Under the pieces are notes generated by a model, which saw only the letters and a list, made by a program, of their open reading frames with translations, did no database searches and was not told the DNA's origin. 64,000 nt of DNA from Chloroflexi bacterium HGW-Chloroflexi-2 (GTDB lineage Bacteria; Chloroflexota; Anaerolineae; Anaerolineales; Anaerolineaceae), in NCBI GenBank assembly GCA_002840735.1, contig PHBY01000008.1, forward strand, positions 350,648 through 414,647, read 5' to 3'. Shown here piece after piece: positions 1-9,101 of the stretch. The position numbers and the translations under genes were made by a program. Position 1 is the stretch's first letter, and each line of letters begins with the position of its first letter.

Positions 1-1
1 A

Positions 2-961
2 TGGAAAAGAATGATTGGGGCATATTTCCGATTATTTAAGAAATTTAAAAACTTACCCGATTTTGATGTGTTAGTAGTTGGTTATCCTGGACAATTTGAT
101 GTTTTTTTTGCCAAATTATTGACTATATTCAAGAAAAAACCAATTATTTGGGATGTTTTTATGTCTATTTATTTAATTTCCAAAGAAAGAAACCTACATT
201 TAAAAAATCCCATCTCTGTTAAATTATTAAAAATTATTGAACATTTAGCTTTAAGATTACCTGAGAAATTAATCATAGATACAAAACAATACGCTGATTG
301 GTTTTACCGAAATTATAAAATTCCATTTGAAAAATTTTGCATAATCCCCACAGGGGCAGACGACGATGTTTTCTGCCTGGATCAGTATGTGGAATATCAA
401 CCAAAAGAGAAATTTATTGTGTTATATTATGGTACATATATTCCCAACCATGGGGTTCCCTATATGATTGAAGCTGCAAAATATTTAAATAATGATTCCA
501 CAATAACTTTTCAATTTATTGGAGAAGGTCCAGAATTAGATGTTTGTCAAAAACTTATAAAAAAATACAACTTACAAAATGTAGAACTATATTCCTGGAT
601 GGAACAGGAGGAACTAAAAAAATACATTCGTGAGGCGGATATCGTACTTGGAGCTTTTGGGAATACCCCCCAATCTTTAATGACGATACAAAATAAAATA
701 TACGAAGGTATGGCAATGGGTAAAGTAGTAATAACTGGTGATAGTGAAACAATAAGAAGTTTGTTTATTAATTATAGAGAAATTATATATTGCAACCGAG
801 ACAATCCAGAAGAATTAGTAAAAGTAATTAGCAAATTAAAATCTAATCCCACTTTGGTTTCCCAAATTTCACGTTATGGTTTTTTTTGTTATAAACAGAA
901 TTATTCAATTAAAAGAAATGTGCAAAAATTTGCAAATTGCTTGAATATACTAAACTTATGA
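2..961 (+). CDS. GT4-family glycosyltransferase, 5' end missing
   Basis: Retaining GT-B glycosyltransferase of the GT4 (GT1-like) superfamily, expected to move a sugar from a nucleotide-sugar donor onto a growing surface glycan at the cytoplasmic face. The frame is open from base 2 and the visible protein starts inside the N-terminal Rossmann domain, so about 60-80 residues lie outside the window; the ATG at 11 is probably internal. The C-terminal domain shows the usual landmarks: VLYYGTYIPNHGVPYMIEAA (new beta strand and helix), GEGPE, and a donor-site segment NKIYEGMAMGKVV in place of the common E-x7-E. The stop overlaps the next ATG as ATGA (958-961), so translation is probably coupled. 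Very AT-rich like the four genes after it. Donor and acceptor cannot be read from the sequence. Confidence 0.85.
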   Translation, partial: WKRMIGAYFRLFKKFKNLPDFDVLVVGYPGQFDVFFAKLLTIFKKKPIIWDVFMSIYLISKERNLHLKNPISVKLLKIIEHLALRLPEKLIIDTKQYADWFYRNYKIPFEKFCIIPTGADDDVFCLDQYVEYQPKEKFIVLYYGTYIPNHGVPYMIEAAKYLNNDSTITFQFIGEGPELDVCQKLIKKYNLQNVELYSWMEQEELKKYIREADIVLGAFGNTPQSLMTIQNKIYEGMAMGKVVITGDSETIRSLFINYREIIYCNRDNPEELVKVISKLKSNPTLVSQISRYGFFCYKQNYSIKRNVQKFANCLNILNL

Positions 962-2169
962 AAATTACTTTTTTCCTAACCCAAGATCTAAATAGCCCTT
1001 CAGGATTAGGGAGATATTTCCCATGGGCTAAAGAATTGTCAAAATTAAATCATGAAATCAAAATTTATGCATTACATTCAAATTATTCATCTCTCAACAA
1101 TAAAAGAGAAATTATTGATGGTGTTGAAGTGCATTATATTGGTCAAATGCATGTAAAGAAATTTGCAAACTCAAAAGTTTACTTCGGTAGTTTGACGTTA
1201 TTAGCATTGATGATAAGTGCAACAATTAAATTTATTTATTATTCTCTTTTTGACGATTACAATGTATTGATTATTGGGAAACCACATCCTATGAATGGAA
1301 TTGCGTCTATTTTCTCAAAAATTGTTAGAAGGAAAAATATAATTGTTGATTGTGATGATGATGAAACCCATTCAGGCAATTTTAAAAAAACATGGCAAAA
1401 ATTAGTGATTTGTTTCTTTGAAAAAAGCATTCCAAAAATTGCAGATGTAGTAACAACAAACACGAAATATACAGAACAACGATTAATTAAAGATGGAATT
1501 TCTAAGGAAAAAATTTTCTACTTAACAAATGGTGTCGATCCAGACCGATTTACAAATATTGATGAGAATCGATTATTTACATTGAGAAGAGAATTGGGAC
1601 TAGAAAATAAAAAAGTTGTTGCATATCTTGGAAGTATGAGTTTAGCAAGTCATGCTATTAATTTATTGATTGATGCCTTTGAAGAAATAGTAAAAGAAAA
1701 TACAGATATAATGATGTTATTAGTTGGGGGAGGTGAAGATTTTGATTACATTCAGAAAATTGTTAATAAAAAAGGCATAATATCCAGGACAGTTTTTACT
1801 GGAAGGGTTAACTCTGGTGATATAAAGTATTATTATAAATTAGCTGATATTACCGTGGACCCTGTTTATAATGACATTGCAGCAAAAGCCAGATCACCTT
1901 TAAAAATATTTGAAAGTTGGGCTTGTGGTGTTCCAGTGCTAACTAGCAAAGTAGGTGATAGGAATGAATTATTCAGAGATAACTTTTCCTGTTTGAGGGT
2001 TTCAGACAATGAAACACCTTTGGAAATCAAAAACGCTATACTAATTTTTTTTAAGACATCATCATTTGATAATCATCAATGTTCTGATTTATCTAAAAGA
2101 TATTTTTGGGACAAACTCATTAAATCCTTAATTGATAATAATGAAAAATTATTTGGAAAATATATCTGA
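958..2169 (+). CDS. GT4-family glycosyltransferase
   Basis: GT-B glycosyltransferase of about 403 residues. The N-terminal domain begins KITFFLTQDL and has the acceptor-side loop GLGRYFPWAKEL; the C-terminal domain carries LTNGVDPDRF, a glycine-rich GGGEDFDYI strand-turn and the donor-site stretch KIFESWACGVPVLTS. I prefer the ATG at 958, which overlaps the preceding stop (ATGA), over the ATG at 937, because the Rossmann strand starts directly after it. It lies inside the AT-rich glycan block and overlaps the flippase gene by 29 bp, consistent with one transcript. Linkage and sugar unknown. Confidence 0.88.
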   Translation: MKITFFLTQDLNSPSGLGRYFPWAKELSKLNHEIKIYALHSNYSSLNNKREIIDGVEVHYIGQMHVKKFANSKVYFGSLTLLALMISATIKFIYYSLFDDYNVLIIGKPHPMNGIASIFSKIVRRKNIIVDCDDDETHSGNFKKTWQKLVICFFEKSIPKIADVVTTNTKYTEQRLIKDGISKEKIFYLTNGVDPDRFTNIDENRLFTLRRELGLENKKVVAYLGSMSLASHAINLLIDAFEEIVKENTDIMMLLVGGGEDFDYIQKIVNKKGIISRTVFTGRVNSGDIKYYYKLADITVDPVYNDIAAKARSPLKIFESWACGVPVLTSKVGDRNELFRDNFSCLRVSDNETPLEIKNAILIFFKTSSFDNHQCSDLSKRYFWDKLIKSLIDNNEKLFGKYI

Positions 2170-3427
2170 GGTTGTTCCACGAATAATTAGGTCTAGTAAA
2201 ATTAGAAATACATTATATTCCTTATTAGGTCTTTTTGTATTTCAATTTACAAATGCTTTAGTTATATTAATTATTGCCAGAAAAATTACTGTATTAGAAT
2301 ATGGTCAATTGGTGTCAATTAAAGCATTTGTAAACATTTTAATAGTTTTAGCAAATTTCGGCTTTGATTCTTGGTTTTTAGCTCGTGCAAATTTTTTTGA
2401 AAACTACAAATTCATTTGGTTAGACCTTTTTTCAAAAAAAATCAAATTATTAATAATCTTTTTTTTGTCAGGCTTACTTTTTACCTATTTCTTATTTGAT
2501 AACCAAACATATCCTGAAATTATATTTTTTCTATTAGGTGGAAGTCTAATTTTTGATAGTCTTCTTCAATCAATTTTTACACTCCAAAGGGTGGTTGGAA
2601 AATTTGTCTCCATTTTTTATTTACAGATTTCTTACTCAATAATTTTATTTATAACAGTTCTATTAATTCCAAAATATGGAAATTCGTTATTGATATTTTG
2701 TCTCATTAAAGTGTTAATTTCAATTTTGTCTGTGTTTTTTGGATTTTATAGGTTGAATAAGGAACACGGAATTAAAATTATTAATTACAAAAAAAATAGT
2801 TTATCAAAAAAATTAAATATCTGGACTTTTTACATTGCCGACATTTCTGCTGTTTTTTACGAACGGATAGATATTTTTTTAATTTCAATTTTTATTGGTG
2901 TAAGTGGTAATGAAATTTATGGTCCAGCTATTAGTATAATTTTCTTTTCATTTTTTCTACCTAATGCAATTTATTATGTAGTACTACCTTTACTTTCAAC
3001 TAATTATAAAAATTATATTAATCTGAAGAATAATTCATTTATAAAAATCGCTCTGACCCAATTAACAATTCAATTCTTTTTTGGAATTCTTGTTTACATT
3101 TTTATAAAATTATTCACACAACCTATTATCATAATTCTTTTTGGGAGCAAATATGTAGAATCATTGACAATATTACAAAATTTAGCAATTATCCCTATGA
3201 TTAAGTACTTAAATTTTGGATTAGGTGCAATTATTACTTCCTCCAATAATCAAAAAATAAGAACTAATATCATGATCTCTAGTGCTGTTATAAACTTTTT
3301 GTTAAATTTGTTATTGATTAGGATTATTGGAATACAAGGTGCAATAATTTCTTATATCATATCTGAACTTTTTTTGATGTCATTTTACACCTATTATTCC
3401 GTAAAAATCCTGAGGAATAAACCTTGA
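2141..3427 (+). CDS. Wzx-like polysaccharide flippase (MATE-like superfamily)
   Basis: Polytopic inner-membrane protein of about 428 residues with roughly 12 hydrophobic segments. It starts with a short cytoplasmic stretch and then a first membrane helix around LYSLLGLFVFQFTNALVIL. The length, the ITVLEYGQLVSIKAFVNI segment after the first helix and the late helices match the polysaccharide-transport (Wzx/RfbX) branch of the MOP superfamily, which flips undecaprenyl-linked oligosaccharides. ATG 2141 is chosen; TTG 2132 is three codons upstream and less likely. Neighbours are glycosyltransferases and a pyruvyl-transferase homologue, fitting a Wzx-dependent glycan. No Wzy polymerase is visible in the window, so the matching polymerase may lie upstream of base 1. 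Confidence 0.82.
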   Translation: MKNYLENISEVVPRIIRSSKIRNTLYSLLGLFVFQFTNALVILIIARKITVLEYGQLVSIKAFVNILIVLANFGFDSWFLARANFFENYKFIWLDLFSKKIKLLIIFFLSGLLFTYFLFDNQTYPEIIFFLLGGSLIFDSLLQSIFTLQRVVGKFVSIFYLQISYSIILFITVLLIPKYGNSLLIFCLIKVLISILSVFFGFYRLNKEHGIKIINYKKNSLSKKLNIWTFYIADISAVFYERIDIFLISIFIGVSGNEIYGPAISIIFFSFFLPNAIYYVVLPLLSTNYKNYINLKNNSFIKIALTQLTIQFFFGILVYIFIKLFTQPIIIILFGSKYVESLTILQNLAIIPMIKYLNFGLGAIITSSNNQKIRTNIMISSAVINFLLNLLLIRIIGIQGAIISYIISELFLMSFYTYYSVKILRNKP

Positions 3428-4653
3428 AAATAATAATTGTAAACTTACATTCATCAAAAAACCTAGGTGATGAAGCCATTCTTAGGTCGACATTGTATTT
3501 AATTTCAAAAAATATAAAAAATTCACAAATAACCCTTGTGGCAAATGATCCGCAAAGTTGGTTTTATTTTAATAATTGCAAAATAATTCCTTCTTTCATT
3601 AATCTATCCATAAGTGATTTAAATAAATTTACAATCAATTTTAGGTTAATGGTTGTATTGTTGATAAATTTATTGATTAGTTTTTTTCCACTTTCTAATA
3701 GAATAAATAATCGTTATTTCGATGTAATTAAAACTGTAAAAGAAGCTGACTTAGTTTTTAGTTGTGGCGGGGGGAATTTTTATTCTAATTCTTTATTGGG
3801 AGTTCCCTTATTATTAAATTGTCTTATTATTATATTTGCTGGATTAAATAAAAAAAGAATTATATTTCTTCCACAATCTTTTGGCCCCTTTAAGAAGAAA
3901 TTTCATAAGAATTACTTAAGAGCTGCTTTTTATTTTTCTGAAAAAATCCTTGTTCGAGAAAAAAAATCTATTGATTTTCTAGATTCAATGAATATTGATT
4001 TTTCAAAAACAGAATTAGTTCCTGATTTAGCATTTTTATTAACAAAGCTCTCGAATTACGAATCATCTGATCAGATTGTAGAAAAACCTACAAATTTAAA
4101 AATCGGTTTGACAATCATGAATAGAGGAGAACAAATAGAGAATTTTAAATTTCAAAATGAATACGAGAAAAGCATCGAATCTTTTTTAGAGGAATTTTTA
4201 AAGAAAAATAATGGAGAAATTTACTTTTTTGTCCAGTGTTATGGACCGTCAAATGATCAAAATGACAATACAATTTCAAAAAGAATTTACGAAAAAGTGA
4301 AGCAATATTCTGCAAGGGTTTATTTAAGAAATCACTTTACAAATTCATTTGATTTATCGAATGAATTAGCCAAAATGGATTTAATAATTGCTACAAGAAT
4401 GCACACTGCCATTTTCGGATTAATAAATTATGTTCCAACAATAACCATTGGTTATCAACACAAGTCTCAAGGATTAATGAATTTGTTTAATTTGAATGAG
4501 TATTTTATTTCAATTAATGATATAAACTTATATAGTATTGAGGAAAAGTTTTATTTGGTTTTAAGAAACAAAAATGAAATAATAAGCGATTTACGAAAAC
4601 AAGTTCCTTATGTACAACGAAATATCGTCGAAAAATTCAGATACATAATATGA
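3424..4653 (+). CDS. Polysaccharide pyruvyl transferase family protein
   Basis: Protein of 409 residues with a TTG start overlapping the flippase stop (TTGA, 3424-3427). The N-terminus KIIIVNLHSSKNLGDEAIL is the characteristic NxGDxA opening of the CsaB/WcaK family (PF04230), and the C-terminal half has ATRMHTAIFGLINYVPTITI, the R-x-H-T segment of the same family. A central Gly-rich turn (SCGGGNFYSN) and the phrase IIFLPQSFGPF also fit. Members transfer pyruvate from phosphoenolpyruvate to form ketals on sugars, or are exopolysaccharide-processing relatives of less certain chemistry. The gene belongs to the AT-rich block and overlaps the next gene by ATGA, so the pyruvyl modification is probably part of the same glycan. 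Confidence 0.85.
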   Translation: MKIIIVNLHSSKNLGDEAILRSTLYLISKNIKNSQITLVANDPQSWFYFNNCKIIPSFINLSISDLNKFTINFRLMVVLLINLLISFFPLSNRINNRYFDVIKTVKEADLVFSCGGGNFYSNSLLGVPLLLNCLIIIFAGLNKKRIIFLPQSFGPFKKKFHKNYLRAAFYFSEKILVREKKSIDFLDSMNIDFSKTELVPDLAFLLTKLSNYESSDQIVEKPTNLKIGLTIMNRGEQIENFKFQNEYEKSIESFLEEFLKKNNGEIYFFVQCYGPSNDQNDNTISKRIYEKVKQYSARVYLRNHFTNSFDLSNELAKMDLIIATRMHTAIFGLINYVPTITIGYQHKSQGLMNLFNLNEYFISINDINLYSIEEKFYLVLRNKNEIISDLRKQVPYVQRNIVEKFRYII

Positions 4654-5795
4654 AATTATTTCACATTATCAATAATATCTCGGTAGAAAATTACGCTGGT
4701 GGTGCAGAATTGTTTTCTATTAGGTTATTGGAATTTTTACCAAAAGAATTTGAACGTCACCTTATCGTGATTTGGCAATGTGGTACTGAGGATGAAAAAG
4801 AAATAGTTGTTAGGTTAAAAGAAAAAATATCAATTCACTTTTTAGGAGATTATTTCAACAAGAAAAAAACATTTTTCAAGGCAGTAAGATCTTATTTTAA
4901 ATTATTGGAAGATCTTGAGCCATCAATAATTCATAGTCATTCTGAATTGCCAGATGTTTTTGGAATTTTCACAAAAATTTTTTACAATAAGAAAACTACT
5001 TTTATTAGAACAATGCACACTGACAAACAATGGCAAAAATCGTTATTATTTGAATTAATTTTTGTAAAAATTTTACTGCCATTGTACTGTGACAAAGAAG
5101 TTGCAATTTCTGAAATGACAAAAGAAAGATTAGATAATAGATGTGTTGCAAAACGTTTGAATAAATTAAGTAAAAAAATTTATAATGCTATTGACGAAGA
5201 TTCACTATTGAAAAAATATGAACCTAAAGACAATATTTTATCTTTAGATATTTTGGGAAAAAGAATAAGAGCAATTTCAACAGGCAGGTTAACAGAGCAA
5301 AAAGGTTATCGTTACTTAATTGAAGCAATTAGTATTTTACATAAAGAGATTGACATATATTTATATATTTTTGGTGAGGGTGATCAAAGAAAGGAATTGG
5401 AAGAATTAATCAAAAAAAATAATCTTCAAGACAATGTTAAATTATTAGGTCATAATAAAAATGCATGTATGTTCTATAAAGATTTTGATGTGTTTGTTTC
5501 TTCTTCCATTTACGAAGGTTTTCCTACTGTAATATTAGAAGCTATGGTTTTAAACATTCCGGTAATTGCTACGAATGTCTCGGGTAGTAGAGAATTAATA
5601 ATAAATAAAAAAACCGGTTTGTTGATTCCACCAAAGAACCCAGTTGAATTGTCAAATTCAATTAAGTATCTTATAGCCAATTATGATAAAGCTTTGGAGT
5701 ATGCATCCAATGCCAAAAAATTAGTTTCGCAGTATCGAATAGAGAATATAATTCAAGAATATCTAAATATTTACAATAACCCGAAGATAACATAA
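4650..5795 (+). CDS. GT4-family glycosyltransferase
   Basis: GT-B enzyme of 381 residues. The acceptor domain has NYAGGAELFSIRLLEFL near the N-terminus and IIHSHSELPDVFGIF. The donor domain has the textbook GT4 series: STGRLTEQKGYRYLIEAI, IFGEGDQRKELEELI, VSSSIYEGFPTVILEAM (with the E-x7-E pair) and NIPVIATNVSGSRELI. It is the last gene of the AT-rich block and is followed after about 50 bp by a strong hairpin terminator. Acceptor and donor are unknown. Confidence 0.92.
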   Translation: MKLFHIINNISVENYAGGAELFSIRLLEFLPKEFERHLIVIWQCGTEDEKEIVVRLKEKISIHFLGDYFNKKKTFFKAVRSYFKLLEDLEPSIIHSHSELPDVFGIFTKIFYNKKTTFIRTMHTDKQWQKSLLFELIFVKILLPLYCDKEVAISEMTKERLDNRCVAKRLNKLSKKIYNAIDEDSLLKKYEPKDNILSLDILGKRIRAISTGRLTEQKGYRYLIEAISILHKEIDIYLYIFGEGDQRKELEELIKKNNLQDNVKLLGHNKNACMFYKDFDVFVSSSIYEGFPTVILEAMVLNIPVIATNVSGSRELIINKKTGLLIPPKNPVELSNSIKYLIANYDKALEYASNAKKLVSQYRIENIIQEYLNIYNNPKIT

Positions 5796-5845
5796 TTTTC
5801 CGTTAATTACTTTTTTTCAACCACAATTATTATGGGTAAGTAAAG

Positions 5846-5888
5846 ATAAAACATGAGGTGATACACACAGTATTACCTCATGTTTTAT
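5846..5888. terminator. Bidirectional intrinsic terminator
   Basis: An 18-bp inverted repeat with one G-U wobble: left arm 5846-5863, 7-base loop 5864-5870, right arm 5871-5888. The outer part of the stem is A/T-rich, so each strand ends in a T-run. It lies between two convergent genes (stops at 5795 on + and 5929 on -) and can serve both. Confidence 0.88.
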
Positions 5889-5928
5889 TGAAATAAAATT
5901 ATTTTGTTAAAAATTTTTAAAATTCTCC

Positions 5929-7440
5929 TTATGGAATAGGAACAGCGTTGTAATCTTCACCAGCACCTGGATGTTGTACACGGGCTATTGCTATTAATTT
6001 GGCTGTTGGATTATCTGGATGAGCTTCAATGATGACCCCGCCACCAAATGAACCGTCTATGTAATAACCAAATTCACCTGCCACCATTCCATTTTTGCCT
6101 AAAGCACCTGCAACGCTTGCATCGCTATTTGCTTTTGAATTACCAGGAATGGATAACATATGTGTAGCTACAAGTCCTCCGTTTTTATCAAAATATTTGA
6201 CATTCACTAATGAGGTTGTAGTTTCTAAATTTTGTATTGCTATAAAAGCCCTTTGGTACCCTCCATAATTAGTAGAAGCATTAAAATGTGTGTCGTTTGC
6301 CCATCTAATAAATGGTAATGCTAACTTTGAAGATCCTTCAGATTCACCTAAGAAGATCGTGAAGACGTCGGCTTTGTCGGCGGGTGGATTATCCATTGCT
6401 TGAGCTTTTCCGATGGCCACTATTTGCGAAGTTAGGTCTGAAGTAGTTACTACTGCGGAGCCGGTAAATCCAGTCATATTAATTCCACTTTTGGGTTGAC
6501 AAGTGTTTATACTGACTTTTTGACCTGGTCCGATTGTGTATGGACCATCTATTGTTTTTGCAGAACCATTTGTATTATAGTAATTTACAGAAATTGTTGC
6601 AGAATTTGAAAGACTAGCATTTTGGATAGCATAGTATGTTGTTAGCCCAAATGTATTACATAATCCTGTTGCAAGGAAAATTTTGTTAGTTGCTTTGCTT
6701 AAAGGTACACCTTCAAAATTTGCTCCAACATTTTTTGTCAAATATAATTCACTTGCAGCTGCTACAATGTTTGCAGGTAAACCATTACTTTTCTTTACTG
6801 CAGTGATGATTGCAGAACCATTGAAAAATGCAGTAGGTAATCCTGTATCGGTTGGCATATCCATTTCTATATATTTTGAGGAATTTGCTGGAATATCATA
6901 GATTTTTGTTGCTGCTAATGAACCATTAATTACATTATAAAACTTTATTGTTGCTGTTATGGTCTCTGATTCGATATTTTGAATGGAGAAAGTTGTTGTT
7001 CGAGAGAAAGTAGTTCCAAGAACAGTTGCAATAAGATATTGATTTGATACATCAGATTGCGAAAAACCATTAGATAACATTCTCATTCTAACAGTTTCGC
7101 CGGGTGCATTTTGATGAAATTGAACAACAGTTGCTACCATTGGCTGACTTGCTGCCATAATAGCATTACCGTTGAAACCAGCGGGAACATTGGATATATT
7201 TCCTAAATAAAATGATGCTGCTGCACCTGGTGCAAGAGAAGTTGCATTATATGTTATAGGAGTTGCACTACCTTCTTGATAAAATGTAACTGTCACTTCA
7301 GATGAAGAAGTGCCTACATTTTGATATGTTACAGAGACTATCCAGCTTAAATCTGTCGCGCCTGCATTAACAATTCCTAAATTGGTCATAGTTAACGATA
7401 GTAATAGAAAAATAATTATAATAGTACTTTTGATTTTCAT
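5929..7440 (-). CDS. Secreted protein of four ~100-residue repeats
   Basis: About 503 residues with a Sec signal peptide (MKIKST, then a long Ile/Leu core, ending near IVNAGA). The rest is four diverged copies of a roughly 100-residue unit with no catalytic motif: each begins near a Q-N pair (TYQNVG, SIQNIE, AIQNAS, AIQNLE), continues with beta strands ending in a Tyr/Phe-Tyr pair (VTFYQE, IKFYNV, VNYYNT, VKYFDK), a turn IPANSSK or GPGQKV, and ends G-x-A-I/V before a strand with VA. This suggests a beta-sandwich surface or adhesive protein. Start 7440 is preferred to 7452 because GGAGGT (7445-7450) sits 4-5 bases upstream of it and is swallowed by the longer frame. Function unknown. Confidence 0.75.
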   Translation of the reverse strand: MKIKSTIIIIFLLLSLTMTNLGIVNAGATDLSWIVSVTYQNVGTSSSEVTVTFYQEGSATPITYNATSLAPGAAASFYLGNISNVPAGFNGNAIMAASQPMVATVVQFHQNAPGETVRMRMLSNGFSQSDVSNQYLIATVLGTTFSRTTTFSIQNIESETITATIKFYNVINGSLAATKIYDIPANSSKYIEMDMPTDTGLPTAFFNGSAIITAVKKSNGLPANIVAAASELYLTKNVGANFEGVPLSKATNKIFLATGLCNTFGLTTYYAIQNASLSNSATISVNYYNTNGSAKTIDGPYTIGPGQKVSINTCQPKSGINMTGFTGSAVVTTSDLTSQIVAIGKAQAMDNPPADKADVFTIFLGESEGSSKLALPFIRWANDTHFNASTNYGGYQRAFIAIQNLETTTSLVNVKYFDKNGGLVATHMLSIPGNSKANSDASVAGALGKNGMVAGEFGYYIDGSFGGGVIIEAHPDNPTAKLIAIARVQHPGAGEDYNAVPIP

Positions 7441-7549
7441 GAGAACCTCCATTTTCTTTATATATTTGTAAAAATCATATACAATATTTACTGAAAAGAC
7501 AATAATTCTTTAGTGTTATATTATAAAGAAATGTATCGTGAGGAGAATA

Positions 7550-8002
7550 ATGTCAAGAATACTCGCCGCAATAATCTTATTAATTTTATGTTCATTTACA
7601 CTGACTTCATGCCAAACCCAAATAAACTCTTACATAAAACCTAATATTGATATTGAAATTCAAGAAGGAAAATCAGCAATATCTGGTTATCTTGTCAAAG
7701 GAAACTCTTCAGAACCTGCTGGCGAATTAGTAGTAAGGTTGGGGGATGTTATTTGGAATGATGATAAATCTGGAGGGAGCTTCATAATCGATGGGGCAAA
7801 TAGCCCAAGTACAATCGCAGATGAAAATGGATTATTTGTTTTCAATAATATTGAGGTTTCAGATTATGTAATTGTTGTTGGAAATATTGAGGAAGTCCCA
7901 ATAGTAATAGTACAAAAAACGGATAAGGAAAAAGCAGAAATTTATTCACCAAAAGTCAATGAAATTTTATACGTTGGAACATTGAATTTAGATGAAAATT
8001 AA
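7550..8002 (+). CDS. Small lipoprotein with carboxypeptidase-regulatory-like domain
   Basis: About 150 residues. The N-terminus is a lipoprotein signal (hydrophobic core, lipobox LTSC with Cys about residue 21). The mature part reads [20 protein letters not shown] then [20 protein letters not shown], the pattern of CarboxypepD_reg/CNA-B-like beta domains that present variable loops outside the cell. ATG 7550 is chosen because AGGAG (7541-7545) lies 4 bases upstream; GTG 7538 would place that site inside the gene. It is divergent from the four-repeat secreted gene across about 100 bp and overlaps the end of the next, convergent gene by 4 bp. No catalytic motif. Confidence 0.75.
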   Translation: MSRILAAIILLILCSFTLTSCQTQINSYIKPNIDIEIQEGKSAISGYLVKGNSSEPAGELVVRLGDVIWNDDKSGGSFIIDGANSPSTIADENGLFVFNNIEVSDYVIVVGNIEEVPIVIVQKTDKEKAEIYSPKVNEILYVGTLNLDEN

Positions 8003-8934
8003 AATTTAATTGATCTTACAGAATTACTTATCTCTTCCAGCATCTTCCGGTTACTCGCAATCAAATCAGCCAGCAAACCATTCAACATCGTCTGAAAGCC
8101 AACGATCAATAATATCGCCGCCAGGATGACAGACTGCACGTGACCAGCGCCTTGTCCTTGAATGAAAAACACTAAATACCTGATTGCTAATATGCCTCCT
8201 GCCACAATAAGAACGATGCCTATACTGAAAAACACCCGTATGGCACGGTACATGGCGTATGCTCTGATGATTGTGATTGTGGAGTGCACCAAATAATCTC
8301 CGATGCCATGCATCAAGCGTGATGGCCGGCGCGGGGAATTGGTACGCACGGGTACCGAGGTGACACTGATATTACGGTTACCAGCCTGGATCAATGTTTC
8401 CAGGGTGTAACTGTAATTGGATAATATGTTCGTTTTCAGGGCTGTTTCGCGGGTCATGGCTCGAAAACCACTGGTCGCATCAGGAATGTCCAATCCGGAT
8501 GCCTTGGATACGACATAACTTCCGAAAGTCTGGAGTTTTCTTTTTAGCGGAGTAAATGATTCTTCAGTCGCGACACCGCGATCGCCAATCACTAACTCTG
8601 CATTTTGTTTTAAAATAGGCTCAATTAATTTCGGAATATCGGCTGAGACATATTGGTTATCTGCATCGGTATTGACAATGATGTCTGCACCCAGGCGAAT
8701 ACAGGCATCCAATCCCGCTTTGAATGCGCCAGCCAATCCCTGGTTCTTTTTGAGTCGAATGACGTGGTCAGCTCCGTGTTCTTTGGCAACTTCTGCGGTA
8801 TTGTCCTGACTGCCATCATCAATTACTAAATACTCAATTTGGTCTATACCATCGATCTTTTTAGGAAGATGACTGAGCGTTTCTGGTAATGTCAGCGCTT
8901 CGTTATAGCAGGGGATTTGTATGATTAGTTTCAT
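7999..8934 (-). CDS. GT2 glycosyltransferase, dolichol-phosphate mannose synthase-like
   Basis: Of 311 residues. The GT-A domain (about 1-225) opens [18 protein letters not shown] and has the two acidic motifs IDDGSQDNT and NTDADNQY (DxD metal site). After it come two membrane helices (about 230-255 and 268-292) and a short charged tail. This arrangement matches the DPM1/polyprenyl-phosphate sugar transferase branch, which makes a lipid-linked sugar for GT-C enzymes; a GT39-like protein at 35559 could be a user. Base composition jumps to about 50% GC here compared with the upstream block. Its own transcription unit, divergent from the next gene. Confidence 0.87.
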   Translation of the reverse strand: MKLIIQIPCYNEALTLPETLSHLPKKIDGIDQIEYLVIDDGSQDNTAEVAKEHGADHVIRLKKNQGLAGAFKAGLDACIRLGADIIVNTDADNQYVSADIPKLIEPILKQNAELVIGDRGVATEESFTPLKRKLQTFGSYVVSKASGLDIPDATSGFRAMTRETALKTNILSNYSYTLETLIQAGNRNISVTSVPVRTNSPRRPSRLMHGIGDYLVHSTITIIRAYAMYRAIRVFFSIGIVLIVAGGILAIRYLVFFIQGQGAGHVQSVILAAILLIVGFQTMLNGLLADLIASNRKMLEEISNSVRSIKF

Positions 8935-9101
8935 TTATGAGTGAATTGGCAGCCAAATTTTGGTTAAGTATATCATAAGCAATATTTGAAGAGATCATTT
9001 TTGAGGTCGATTTTTCCAGAAGCCTCCCGTGTTCTATTAAAAAACAGGCATAACTCTTGCACCTTAATTTCCCATAATCAAGTGAAATTTCGGAGGTTCT
9101 G

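Noticed and set aside
11-961. Complete gene starting at the ATG at 11
   Set aside because: The frame is open to the window edge and the protein lacks the first strand and helix of the GT4 fold, so it is truncated.
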